From assembly GCA_911728455.2 (NCBI GenBank), contig OU452227.1:22383414-22447413 (forward strand): 64,000 nucleotides of DNA, read 5' to 3'. The DNA comes from Marthasterias glacialis. Its lineage: Eukaryota > Echinodermata > Asteroidea > Forcipulatida > Asteriidae. The position numbers and the translations under genes are program-made. The notes under the pieces are model-generated. The model was given only the letters and a program-made list of their open reading frames with translations, was not told the origin of the DNA and ran no database searches. Shown one piece after another: positions 21,060 to 31,727 of this stretch; position 1 is the stretch's first letter; each line of letters opens with the position of its first letter.

Positions 21060-22660
21060 TTGGTTCTGCCTTCAGTCTTTGACTTCATTGTTCTGGACTG
21101 CAATGCTGACAATAACTACTGTACTGTGTAGGGGGAAAACAAATCAAAGTTGTTATCTTAAACACACAGTCCTCTCTAATTGAACTCTGTATATTACGTG
21201 AATGATTTTGTTTTTCTTTTGAAAGCTAGAGGACTGGAAAAAGGGTACATTTCTGGAACACAATGTGGTACTTTCACTGACCAGGTAGGAAAATTGCACC
21301 ACTCAGATCAACTATCAATGTAAATAAGGGTCTAAAAACCAAAAAACCACGCTGCTAATGGTAGTTTGAATGGAGCTACTTCTCTATGGCATCTAACTTT
21401 TTTGATACATTTGACTGTTCTTGTTGCTATTATGTCTATAGACTGTGTAAGTCTCGCGCGTATTCGAATATTTTTGGGACCATTTTGGTCCCACACACAT
21501 TGCTGTAACATGTAAAGGAAACAAAATCACGCGCTTTAACGGACCCTTATGTTCGAACATGCGCGAACACAGTCTATTGTATATCGTGTATTTAATTAAT
21601 ATTCTATTGTATATAAAGAATTTACTATCCATTTACATTAATGTCACAGTTTTCACCATTTTAGGAGGAGGTTAGAGACTTGCAACGTTTTGCTATACTT
21701 GTAGTTTGACTCTATCTATTGGAAAATGAGTGCATCACAACACTGAATTTGACCCCAGAGCCCTCTTTAATACAATACTTGGGTTGTGAGCTCATGGAAA
21801 TAAACAAGGGGCTTTTAATCTGAAACTTCTTCTTTTTTCTTCTTAAATTTAATACCAGAACCAATTTTCATGAGAAACATTTCTGTGTGAAACGTTGCCA
21901 TGTAAGAGAAGATGTCCCGGAACTTGAAAAAGCACATGTAAATGCACACACACTCCCTGACAAAACCGATTCCAAGGTTCTGTGTTTTCAAGTAAAGGCA
22001 GCCCTTTAATTTGACAAAATGTCCACAGGTTTGTTGAATGGTTTTAGTGAAGTTTAGAGGATTGGAATAGTTTTACTCTTAGCCAATGATGCACTGTGTC
22101 TTCTAATATGCAACAAGACATTGGAGCACCTGTAACGTCTAAATGAGGAAGTATTTTGAGTGTTCACTGAATCTAGGTTAGTAGTACCAGTGAGTGATCC
22201 CAGAGAACGGTTGCTGGAGGGGATGGGGTTGGATATTTAGGGGCATCATATGCTATGGGACTGGGCAGTCACTTCAACCAGCCTGGGGTGGGATTGGCTT
22301 GGATCCCACACTGGGCAAACTTACCAGTTACCCAGAGAAGCAGTCTTAATTGGAAATTGACGTGAAGTATTTTTTGTTTTAGGAATACTTGCTGCAGTTA
22401 CTGATCTTGCATAATTTACTTGGTAAGAGTGGTTGGTGATTTTTTAATTTTGTAACCGACAAGCAGACTCTGATATTTTAACCTAAATGTTGAGCAATAA
22501 ATCCATTTTAGGCTCAAGTTTCTCTGTACTGACATCTTCTCATTATCTCCATTGTCAGATTATCCTGATTTTCATTTATTTGTTTATGTTTTTTATTTAT
22601 TGTTGTTCCCCTCCCCCCTCGTTTTTTTTTTATTTTTTTATTTTTTTTTAATTTTTTTTT
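21060..22660. other. Intergenic, no gene seen
   Basis: AT-rich sequence without a convincing exon, ending in a run of T and C tracts at 22605-22665. I see no repeated structure of note. Confidence 0.4.
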
Positions 22661-22666
22661 TTATTA

Positions 22667-22812
22667 TGCAATCCGAAATTGCCACTGTCATAATGATTTC
22701 TAATGGGGAATTTGTTTTGTTTGAATCGATTCAAAAAGGGAATATTTAAAACAAAATAGGGAAAAAATTTCGAGGATGGCAATTCTGAACTGCAGAAAGA
22801 AGAAATTGCTCC
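22667..22812 (+). repeat. Dispersed repeat, copy 1 of 2
   Basis: Shares with 28536-28675 the blocks TGCCACTGTCATAATGATTT, TAATGGGGAATTTTT or close, TTTCGAGGATGGCAATT and GAACTGCAGAAA, in the same order. Both copies sit next to a poly-T or poly-C tract. Family unknown. Confidence 0.65.
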
Positions 22813-23188
22813 CCCCCTCCCCTGCCATATAAATTGTTTTAATGTAAGATTATCGTCCTGAGAAACATCATGGATTGCGGCAATTTCTCACTTTTTTAAA
22901 AGGGCCATTTTCTCGAACATTTGCAATTATCTTAATGAGTTTTAAGATATTATCTGCCGTCAATGTTATTTTTTTGTTCTGAAATCTAAACAGTCTGAAT
23001 GGCTTTACTCCCAGCCTGAAGAATTAAGTGAACTTGTATGCAAATTTGAGTGAAGTGCAATAGTTTCAATAGAGGGCGGTATACATTCTTTTTGCAGTCT
23101 CAATAATTATTGGTCTCGTAGGGAATTCTGTATGGAGCGAAGGGAAGCGAATATATTTCTGGTGCTTACGGAGACCAGTATGCGAAGT

Positions 23189-23372
23189 GGGCCTAATTTC
23201 ATAGAGCTGCTTAAGCATAACATTATTAGCTAAGCAGAAAGCAAATTTGCTTACCAGAAAAAAAGGCCACCCCAGTGTCATTTCATGTGTAACCTGTACG
23301 ACTGGTTCAATTCGCATTTTATTTTTGTTTAGCAGGAATTTTCTAAGATTTTCTGTTTTGTGAAATTGGGCC
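23189..23372. mobile_element. Foldback element (GGGCCCAATTTCATAGAGCT family)
   Basis: Begins GGGCCTAATTTCATAGAGCT followed by GCTTAAGCA, and ends TGAAATTGGGCC about 180 bp later. The inner part of the right arm has decayed. Confidence 0.7.
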
Positions 23373-24900
23373 ACGATCTTTTTTGTTGATTCTAAAATTA
23401 ATTGTTCATAATCACCAATGCGGAAATCATATTTCATAGATTATGGTACTCCCTGTTAATTACGTGAATCGAGTTGGCCCTTTGGGCAACGGCAGCATGC
23501 ATCGGTCGTCAATCATGTTAAGGTATCTGTTCTTGCAGGCGGGAAGATCTTGGTTTCCACGCCGACTCAACGATCTGTCATTCCCGTAGGAGGACGTGAA
23601 AAGCACAGTATTAGTGCCGCGTAAACTCTTAATTGGCGCTTAGAAAAACATGTTGTCAATCTTCCAATGCATCAACTTTTCATTATAAACAACTATCTAC
23701 AACCCATTCGCTCGCAAAATACCCCCGAGACGAAGAGAAGCAATAAGTCAGAGAAGAAAAGCAGTCAAGTGTCAATAATGTATCCCAAGACCATCCTCCA
23801 ACTTTCACAATCCTCCAATAAACACACCATTCAAACAACCTGTGAAAATTTCATATAATTCAGGCCCTTTTTTAGCTAAAACGGTGGGAAACAGCTCATG
23901 CTGATTTCGACGGTACGCAGTGATCGAAATTATAAGCAACGGTGATTGTGTGGGTCTTCAAATGCAGTTCTCTCGCCTTAGCATTTCAGACGAAAATATT
24001 TATTTCTGTGGATGATTTATGCTGATAAACAAACAAATTAAACTGAGCTTTCAAATCAATTGATCTTGTACTTTCTAGATAAATACCAATCCTATAATCG
24101 TCTACAGGAAATACCGTTATATCCCACCTGCGTTTTCCTTCACAAGCCATCAAAGTGAAAGCATTACATACATGCTCACGCTTTCGTTATCGAAAACCTT
24201 CCAAAAATGTAATTTTTAAAACATTTTACAGGCTGTTTCATCACCAAAGATGACGAAGGGATGAGATGAAAAAAACAACCTCGAAATATTATGGGTTGCA
24301 AACACCGAGCGATTAATTATGTACTTTCTCCTTAAGTTCGAGCTTCCACGACCGCGATTATGGTGTCATCAGTGTTGTGATAAAGTACACAGACATTATG
24401 CAGATTTTCTGGTGAATGATAATGCCAGGCTTGTACTGTCGATGTAGGCCGTTTACGAAACAATGGTTTGGGCTCCGGCTTGAAACCTTGTACGGAAAGC
24501 ACACGTTTTTAAATACTAATTGACAGAGCCATGAGCCTACGACCGTAAATTGCAGCTAGGACGGGCGCGCGTATAGAGAGAAATATCTTAAAATGTGCAA
24601 TTATTGGGTCCCAAAATGGCAGACTATTATGTCGACCATGTACGTGCCGCCATCAGTGTAATCAATATCGCTGCCATCAGTGTAATCAAATTACCCGGCC
24701 ACATCGAATGAATTATCATATTTTCTCGGTATGGCCTTTGTGTAACCAACCGTTATAGAAAGGACCACGGAACCAGCCATGTAAGCTTCAGCTATATAAA
24801 AAATTATCATAATATATAAAACAAATATTGATTTTGAAAGAGTAAACACATTTATTTTACTCCAAGTGGTACGCTTTGATCAGCAAACATAACCCATCCG
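23373..24900. other. Intergenic, no gene seen
   Basis: Unique-looking sequence with no supported exon. A short direct duplication GCCATCAGTGTAATCAA occurs twice near 24650-24690. Confidence 0.35.
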
Positions 24901-24907
24901 TTACTAA

Positions 24908-25058
24908 GGCCCGTTTCAGGTTTAGCTCGACACCACGGCTCGACAGGCCCTGCTTTGCTATTGGCAAAGTTCAGCAGAAGTACGACGTTCGAAAGCACTG
25001 AACTCAAATTAGTTTAATTCGACACGACCAGTAGAGCGCGACGTTTGAAACGGGCAAT
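24908..25058. mobile_element. Short MITE with GCCCGTTTCA inverted ends
   Basis: GCCCGTTTCAGGTTTAGCTC at the left and GCGACGTTTGAAACGGGC at the right form imperfect inverted ends about 150 bp apart. TCGACA and TCGACAC motifs recur inside. Single copy in the window, so the call is moderate. Confidence 0.5.
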
Positions 25059-25308
25059 CGACCATCATAATGCATTTGATAATACAAAGCACGACCGGTC
25101 CGAAAGCAATAATAAATACCTATTAGAGCTTGAAGATTGGGACGCAATTAGTAATTAGTCTATTATTTATTCATTATATCCCCCTGCAGTACCAGTATTA
25201 ATTATAATTGATATTTTTGTGATATGGCAAATGATGTGGATAATATTTTAACCATCCTATACTGTGTTCAAAAGTTTAAATGCATCCGTCGGAAAGAAGA
25301 TGGGATCA

Positions 25309-25779
25309 TAGTCTGGTTCCCAGACCAAAAAATCTCCGACTATTCTCTGTCGATTTTAGGGTCAGGTATTACCCAAATGTCACGTGACAAAAAAGGAGGA
25401 ATTCCTCCTTATCCGAAAATATCCAACATGCTCCGAACTCGTTGTCAACATTCGGACAGTGTCGTTGATTGTCGGACATTTCTTTTGTTGATAAAAATTC
25501 AAAAAATTTGCAGACACATCCCATTATCGTTTTTATTTTTCTTTTTTCCCCCAACAAATTCAACACTATTATTTTAATATATTTGTAACATTTTTACAAA
25601 CTGATTATCCCAGGCTTTTTGAAAGTAAACAAAGCCCGTCAGCATCCAATGACATCGTCCACCGTTGGTGACGAGTAATGAATATATTGCGTCAAAATCT
25701 ATATTTAGCTTTGGATAATGCCTGACCTAAGATTTTTAACAAGAGTCGTCAGTGAATCTTTGGTCAGGGAACCAGACTA
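25309..25779 (+). mobile_element. ~470-bp MITE, copy B
   Basis: Inverted ends AGTCTGGTTCCCAGACCAAA and TTTGGTCAGGGAACCAGACT. The first 16 bases of the left end are themselves a small hairpin (GTCTGG TTC CCAGAC). The interior matches copy A at 4674-5147 on the opposite strand, including GGAGGAATTCCTCC. Both flanks contain GGGATCATA, on the right about four bases beyond the end. A frame through this element has no known domain. Confidence 0.8.
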
Positions 25780-26668
25780 GAGGGATCATAATTGAATTGA
25801 ATTGAATTGAAATGGTTGAATAAAAAAAAACACTTTCACAACCGCAGGCTGATTGCATGATTTGTACAAATTTACAAAATCTAGAATGCATCAAAAATTA
25901 CATCAAAAGAAATAAACAATTACCGTTCCATCAATACACAAAAATATTTGGGGGAAAATAATATTTAAAAAAAATTAGCAAAATAAAACAAAAACAGAAA
26001 ACAAAACAATTATTGTACTTGAAATGGAATTCTATAAAACGAAACAAAAAAATGAGAATCCAATAACAGAATAACAGAATTTACAGTTTGTTGCGTTTCT
26101 TTGTTTTTGAATTAATCCACCTGTCTGCTCCACACAACACGCGTCAGGGTATGCTTTTGGTTTGTGGTGTAGTTTACCAGAAACTTTAAGGGGGGGGGGG
26201 CAAGTGGAAGCAAAGACTATTTAATGTATCGAACCATTCATTTGTGCATTTTAATTCGAGCTCATTTTTGTGGGCCAATTGGGGACAAGAGTTCTTGGGG
26301 TATACCTGCCCCTGCCCCCTTTTAGGGGGCCACAAGGGGGTGCACTATTTTTTTCTAGGGGACACTTTTGGCCAATTAAAACTGTCCGTTTGTGTTTTTC
26401 CTATTAACAATCCCCTTTCGGCGCTCTTATGTTATGCCGTTTACTATGTTTTATACAATAATCTGACGTTGAGGTAAACACAAATACATTGTCTGCGTGT
26501 AAGTAAATAGAAAGTAGTTAAAAAAAAAAATACTACATAAAAGCTTTTAAAATGTAATATCTCAAAAGTCCAGATTTCAAATGGGGTGCACGAGGGGGGG
26601 GGGGAGCACGGACATCAGTTGGGTGGACACGTGCCCCTGTGCCACCCACCTTACGCCACTGGTTGCGA
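25780..26668. other. Region downstream of the GPCR gene, no gene seen
   Basis: AT-rich, then G-tract-rich near 26185-26345 and 26590-26610. On the minus strand this is where the 3' UTR of the GPCR gene would lie. Confidence 0.35.
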
Positions 26669-27796
26669 TTATAACTTTAGCGTTGTCGATATACTTTCCA
26701 ATTCCAAAGTGTCACTTTGCTCTTGGGGTAGAGTATGTCTTGCAGCCGTTACGGCTTCCCGAGTTGGTGGTCGTCGTCTTCCATCACTGCTTCGCACTCG
26801 TAAGATTCTCATAAAAGCCGCCTTGAAAGATGAGCTTGTGAAGGCGTAAATGAAAGGGTTGACTGCGCTGTTGATGAAGCCCAACCAACTGAAAATAACC
26901 CTGCTCATGTTACACGTGCTGCACCAGGGACTGATGGCAAACACTGTAAAGAATGGGAACCAGCAGAACAAGAAGGCCCCGATCACGATGCCGACCGTCT
27001 TGGCTGCTTTGTATTCAACGTTAAGGTTGGTTTGGGGTTTGCTGCCATCGCTATCCCCCTCCCTGCCGCCGCCTCGATGGATCCGCATGGCATCATGGCT
27101 ACCGCCGCTGAGTTCCAGTCGACCCCTCTGGAGCCTCCTGGAGTGACTTCGGGCGGTAAGGAAAATCTTACTGTACAGTATGATCATGATGGCAGTTGGT
27201 AAATAGAAAGTTAGGCTTGCTGACGTCAAGTTGAAGATGACCGAATTGGGAAGAGGGCATGTGTTCTCCTGCATGACAGGTTCGACGACATACCCGTAAT
27301 ATAACAACGGGTACGATAAGCCCAGCGAGAGACACCAGGCCGAAGCTATCAGACACATGGCCAACCTCTTGGTCATTCTCACAGGGTACACCATAGGGTA
27401 AACGATCGCCATGTAACGGTCAGCAGATATCACACACAGGTGTAAAATGGACGCGGTACTCGCCAAGACGTCCAGGGCGAGGAAGAAGTAGCAGAACGCA
27501 TGCCCGTGGTACCACCTTCCCTCATTGATGAAGTAAAAGTAGATGTAGAACGGGACGATTGCGCCTCCAACTAGTAAATCTGCGCACGAGAGGGATACCA
27601 GGAAACGGTTGGCGATGCTCCGTAAACTTTTGTCCCAGAAGAAAGCAGTTATGACGAGGAGATTGCCGGAGATGATTACAAGTACGAGAAGAAAAGCAGC
27701 TACAGAAGCCGTCACCAATAACGAGTCCGGCGTATGATGTATACTGCCACTATCTCCAACAGAGTCCAGGGACTCGTTGATGTTGATATGAGACAT
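26669..27796 (-). CDS. Class A G protein-coupled receptor, biogenic-amine-receptor-like (375 aa, intronless)
   Basis: One uninterrupted frame with seven hydrophobic segments at about residues 26-52, 62-88, 99-121, 144-168, 187-213, 266-289 and 298-320. Class A landmarks are all present: N45 in GNLLVI, D73 in LSCADLL, C102 and C180 for the extracellular disulfide, D126-R127-Y128, FLFCWFPFF (W279, P281), and NPFIY at 313-317. Aminergic signature: D109 (position 3.32) in LALDVLASTASILHLC, S192 and T196 in helix 5, F282/F283 in helix 6, and W304 in helix 7. Position 7.43 is F307, where most amine receptors have Tyr. N7 is in an N-E-S sequon. Intracellular loop 3 is about 50 residues and basic. 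Likely a plasma-membrane receptor for an amine-type ligand. It is nearest in style to trace-amine, 5-HT or octopamine receptors; the ligand cannot be decided. The start at 27796 gives a normal short extracellular tail. Confidence 0.92.
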   Translation of the reverse strand: MSHININESLDSVGDSGSIHHTPDSLLVTASVAAFLLVLVIISGNLLVITAFFWDKSLRSIANRFLVSLSCADLLVGGAIVPFYIYFYFINEGRWYHGHAFCYFFLALDVLASTASILHLCVISADRYMAIVYPMVYPVRMTKRLAMCLIASAWCLSLGLSYPLLYYGYVVEPVMQENTCPLPNSVIFNLTSASLTFYLPTAIMIILYSKIFLTARSHSRRLQRGRLELSGGSHDAMRIHRGGGREGDSDGSKPQTNLNVEYKAAKTVGIVIGAFLFCWFPFFTVFAISPWCSTCNMSRVIFSWLGFINSAVNPFIYAFTSSSFKAAFMRILRVRSSDGRRRPPTREAVTAARHTLPQEQSDTLELESISTTLKL

Positions 27797-28949
27797 TATT
27801 TTGACGATTTGGATTTCTGCGTGAGACTGTAACTTTCCCTAAAACACAGATACCCGCAAAATGTTTCCAAGAGTCGTGCAATGTTCCTTTTAAAGAATAT
27901 TCTGCGTGTGCCGGCAATGCTTTACGTCCAGTAATTGCCTACTGAATTCAAAGTATCCGTCCGACAGCGCTGTGCGCAGAAATGCCTGTCATGATATTAA
28001 ATTAGATTTTACGGAAGAGCTGAGACTCCAAACCGTATTTTGCTGACGACTGTTTTACGTTTAATATTTGTATACCAATCCTGTTGTGTTGTGATCCAAG
28101 TCGATCCATAGTCCATGCAGACTAATGGTACTTGCGTCCTTTATTATGCCGCGGCACTTCACAAAATGGTAATCCCGCGAGGTTCAGAGGATGTAATCCC
28201 GCGAGGGTTTGCTCAATGATCTATAGCAACCGTGTGCGCCATCCGTTGCCGGTGCTGCAAACTCCGAAGGAGCTGAGATGGTTTAAAGCATACACTAATT
28301 TGACTCCCAAAATGGCAAGCGTGGCAGCCGCATGTAACGTTGGAGGCGGTAGCTCTTCTCGCCCAGCCCCCCCCCCCCCTCCCCCCCCCCCCCAAAAAAG
28401 GAAAGAGATCGTAAAAATACAAAAATTAATGGATACATTGAATAGCCCCTCACCCCCACCCCAAATTTATCTCTTTGCCCCCATGTGCCACCCCACCTCC
28501 AATGTCTAGTTACCCAGTACATTTTTTTCTGTTGTCCGAAAAAGTGCCACTGTCGTAATGATTTTTAATGGGGAATTTTTTTTTTTCGATTCCAAAAAAG
28601 GGAAAACTTTTTTTAAATAATTGGAAAAGTTTCGAGGATGGCAATTTTGTGAACTGCAGAAAAAAATGCTACCCGGTACACGCTACTTAAGGAGTCACGT
28701 CAATAGGTTATTGTTGTTGTTGTTGTTGTTGTTTTGTTTTTTTTTTTTTTTTTAACAATATTACTACTTAGATTGAGGATGGTAATAATGGGTCTTGGCG
28801 AAGCAGAAGCCTGCTGTCACTTTTAATGCAGAATAAAATTCGTACTCACTGCCCGTGGATCGTTGATTTTGATATGGGAAAACCCGTCTCAGGCCGAAAG
28901 GAAACGACATGACTCCACTCCCAGCGATATCAACTCATAAAGCTTTTTG

Positions 28950-28980
<31 letters not shown>

Positions 28981-29475
28981 GTTTTTTTGTCCCTATTCAG
29001 CTCTCTATCCGATAATGGGCAGTGAAGTACACGGGTCACTTTTGTTGCCCCTTTTTGTTTCATTTCTAGGCAGTTTTTTATGGCTGAAAAACCCCATTAA
29101 CAAATACATTAGTCAAACAATACTAACGGTAATTTTTATGGGTAGTTTGTTGGTCCCCATGGTACAATATTATATTATTTATCATGTTTGTGTCGAGCGG
29201 CATGTTCTTCAATTAAAAACAAAAATTGAATTACAGAGCGGACGGATCGTCTATACTCTAAAAGCCCATCCAATTAAAATACAAAGCCGAACGTCGTTTA
29301 CGTCGAGGTTAAGCGGCTAATTCAGTATGAACGCTTCATTTTGTAATGAAACCTGCTTTTGTCCTTCCCTGCTGGATGGACGGTCTCTGTTTAAAAAATG
29401 TATTTTGTCCAAAATAAAATATAAATGACTGCTAACCACATTGTTTTGTTGTTGACACACACACCCACGCAGTTT
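27797..29475. other. Upstream of the GPCR gene: homopolymer-rich, no exon seen
   Basis: Contains a poly-C tract near 28368-28393, TTG repeats at about 28707-28732, poly-T tracts at 28736-28753 and 28949-28980, and the dispersed repeat at 28536. Frames through the poly-C tract have no domain or splice context. The GPCR promoter should be just upstream of 27796 on the minus strand; no element is assignable. Confidence 0.4.
28536..28675 (+). repeat. Dispersed repeat, copy 2 of 2
   Basis: Partner of 22667-22812, with the same order of blocks (GCCACTGTCGTAATGATTTT, AATGGGGAATTTTTT, TTTCGAGGATGGCAATTTT, GAACTGCAGAAA). Confidence 0.65.
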
Positions 29476-30623
29476 GGTGTAGATCCGTCTCGACTCAAAA
29501 CCGACTCGACGCACGCCATCTCGACTCAAAACCATCTCGACTCAAAACCATCTCGACTCACAACCGTCACCAACTCGACTCAAAACCATCTCGACGCAAA
29601 AACCATCTCGACGCATATTAAAGAATTAAAGATAAAGACAAGTTCGAAAAGAATAGACCAAATAGTTATTTTCAGCTCGGTACTTACTGTAGTTTTTTTT
29701 CTTCTTTTTTTTTGATTTTGAAGGACGATGTGATACCATGACAGTCAAGTCTTGAAGGAACGGTGAAATGTCCCAATTTTTTATAGGAAAACAGGACTTG
29801 AAAGAAACTGCCCACGCATATATTTTTGTAAATGCAAGTAACGATACACTGTAGGCCTACTTTTAACGCAGATTTGTGGATTTGAAGGTGGTAAAATGTT
29901 CTGTTTTTGACCAGTAAACTAGATTGATAAGTTACAAAAGAAATTTGAAGAGAAAATATGCTGCATAATAAATAAAGTTTAATGTAGTGTCAAATTAAAT
30001 TGCTTAATAGTTTGTTTAAAAATGTTTGTATTTCTTGTCATCATTATAGGCCAATGCATACTTGAGAATTATTAACCTTATTTTAGTATAGGTTTCAATT
30101 TGAAATTAAGCCCATTCAAGTAGTCTATATTGTAAACAATAATATTGGGTGACTCTTCCAACCCTTTGTCATGGTACCTGGGCGTGATAGACTAATCCTA
30201 GAAACGTGCCCCATCGTTAATCGTTCTACCTGTGGGTATCAGGCAACATTAAAAGCAAAAATTTAAATGTTACAATTGTACTTTTGGCAGCCATGGTCAG
30301 CGTAAATTTAACCGGTATATTTCACAAAAATTCCCTCGACATTTCGGATTTGTTCATTTGAAATAATGTTAATAACGATTACAAAATTTATATTGAAATT
30401 TGTAACAACATCTTCATAGACGACAAATTATTTTGAACTGAAATGAACAGCGCCATCAATCATAAAGTGCGTTGGTATTGGTGATGCGTCGAGTTGGTAT
30501 TGCTGATGCGTCGAGTCGGTTTTGAGTCGAGATGGTTTTGCGTCGACTTGACTTGAGTCGAGTCGGTTTTGCGTCGAGATGGTTTTGAGTCGAGATGGAT
30601 TTGAGTCGAGATGACTGCACACC
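29476..30623. mobile_element. Foldback (FB/TU-like) element with inverted tandem-repeat ends
   Basis: Left end (about 29487-29616): tandem array of CTCGACTCAAAACCAT-type units. Right end (about 30471-30612): the same units inverted (ATGGTTTTGAGTCGAG). GGTGT at 29476-29480 and ACACC at 30619-30623 are consistent outer ends. The core of about 850 bp is AT-rich with no long frame. Known: FB elements of Drosophila and TU elements of sea urchins have long inverted ends made of short tandem repeats. The assignment here is by structure only. Confidence 0.65.
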
Positions 30624-30650
30624 GGTTAGCCCATGTACTTGTAGTCTGGT

Positions 30651-30720
30651 TCCCAGACCAAAAAATATCCAACTATTCTCTAAGATTTCTAAGAGTCGTC
30701 AGCAACCTCGTCCCCATGGT
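30651..30720 (+). mobile_element. Fragment of the ~470-bp MITE
   Basis: GTCTGGTTCCCAGACCAAAA followed by ATATCCAACTATTCTCT matches the left end of copy B at 25309. AAGAGTCGTCAG nearby matches its right part, so the interior appears deleted. The right end is missing. Confidence 0.6.
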
Positions 30721-31727
30721 TTACTATGTAAACCCTGGGCTGGAAACTCCTTACTTGGATCCTGATTGGACAACGACTTTACAATATTAGCATATGTTCC
30801 ATATTCATAGTATATAGAAGAATTCGCAGCAGTCGACAGTGACTAAAAACTACATGTACATGTGAAAAAGTGCACTCTACCTCCTCCATGCTTGGTCGCA
30901 ATATCTCAATGTTTATACTCGTTACGTTTGTTTTAACACCAACAACCACATGTTTACCTTTGTTTAATTTCAATTAAAAAGTCAAAATAGCCGGCGCCGG
31001 CAAAACAAACGTTAAACAGGCTATTAAATCTGGTACCGGGCAACGAGACTATGACGAAGATGTGAATTTTGAAAAGCAGCCAGACTATTCTAATTTGCAT
31101 ACGTATCCAAATTTTTGGATATGCAAATGGTCAAATACCAGGGTGAGAGAGCGGTCAACCTTGTTTTATTTTGCCATTTGCAATGGTATTTTGGTGCCTT
31201 TTAGTTTGTAATGCTAATGTAAGTTTCCACACTCATGAGCAAACGTGTGATGTCATATCCATGCAGAAACCTTAGTGCTGCAATTAGTTTATGCACAAAA
31301 AGTTGACAGCACTTAGGATATTTTGCTATCGTAAAGCTTTCTTTTCGTTGTTGTATCAGTTCAAGGCAGCTGCCGGCAGTGAGCCAGTGAACAAACTTTT
31401 CTTACAAATTATTACAATAAGCAATCTTGGGGGTTCAAAATGTCATGAATTTCAAAAGAAAACCACGGCGTTTCTCTGAAATGACATCACGGCAACAGCG
31501 CCCTCAGTTGTTTTCCGGAAAAGCATGATCTTTTTTTTAATGCTCAAAATAAGTGCGAGTGAATTAATGCAAGAATGAGTCGGCTATGCAAGAGGGCGCA
31601 CTATTCAGCTGTATCACAATGCTAGAAACCTTTTGATGTAGGAACGAGTGGAACACGCTGAGTTTTTAAAGGCAAACTACGGATTTTTATTAAGATCAAT
31701 CTTGCTCGTAATTTGTCGACTTACAAA
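30721..31727. other. Upstream region of CPSF4, no gene seen
   Basis: Contains the putative promoter and 5' UTR of CPSF4. No clear TATA box upstream of 31728; the start region is AT-rich. Nothing else is supported. Confidence 0.35.

Noticed and set aside
25224-25577. Open frame of about 117 codons
   Set aside because: It covers the left part of the 470-bp MITE, and the second copy does not preserve the frame.
28132-28509. Proline-rich open frame of about 125 codons upstream of the GPCR
   Set aside because: It runs through a poly-C tract, shows no domain, and lacks conserved or splice context.
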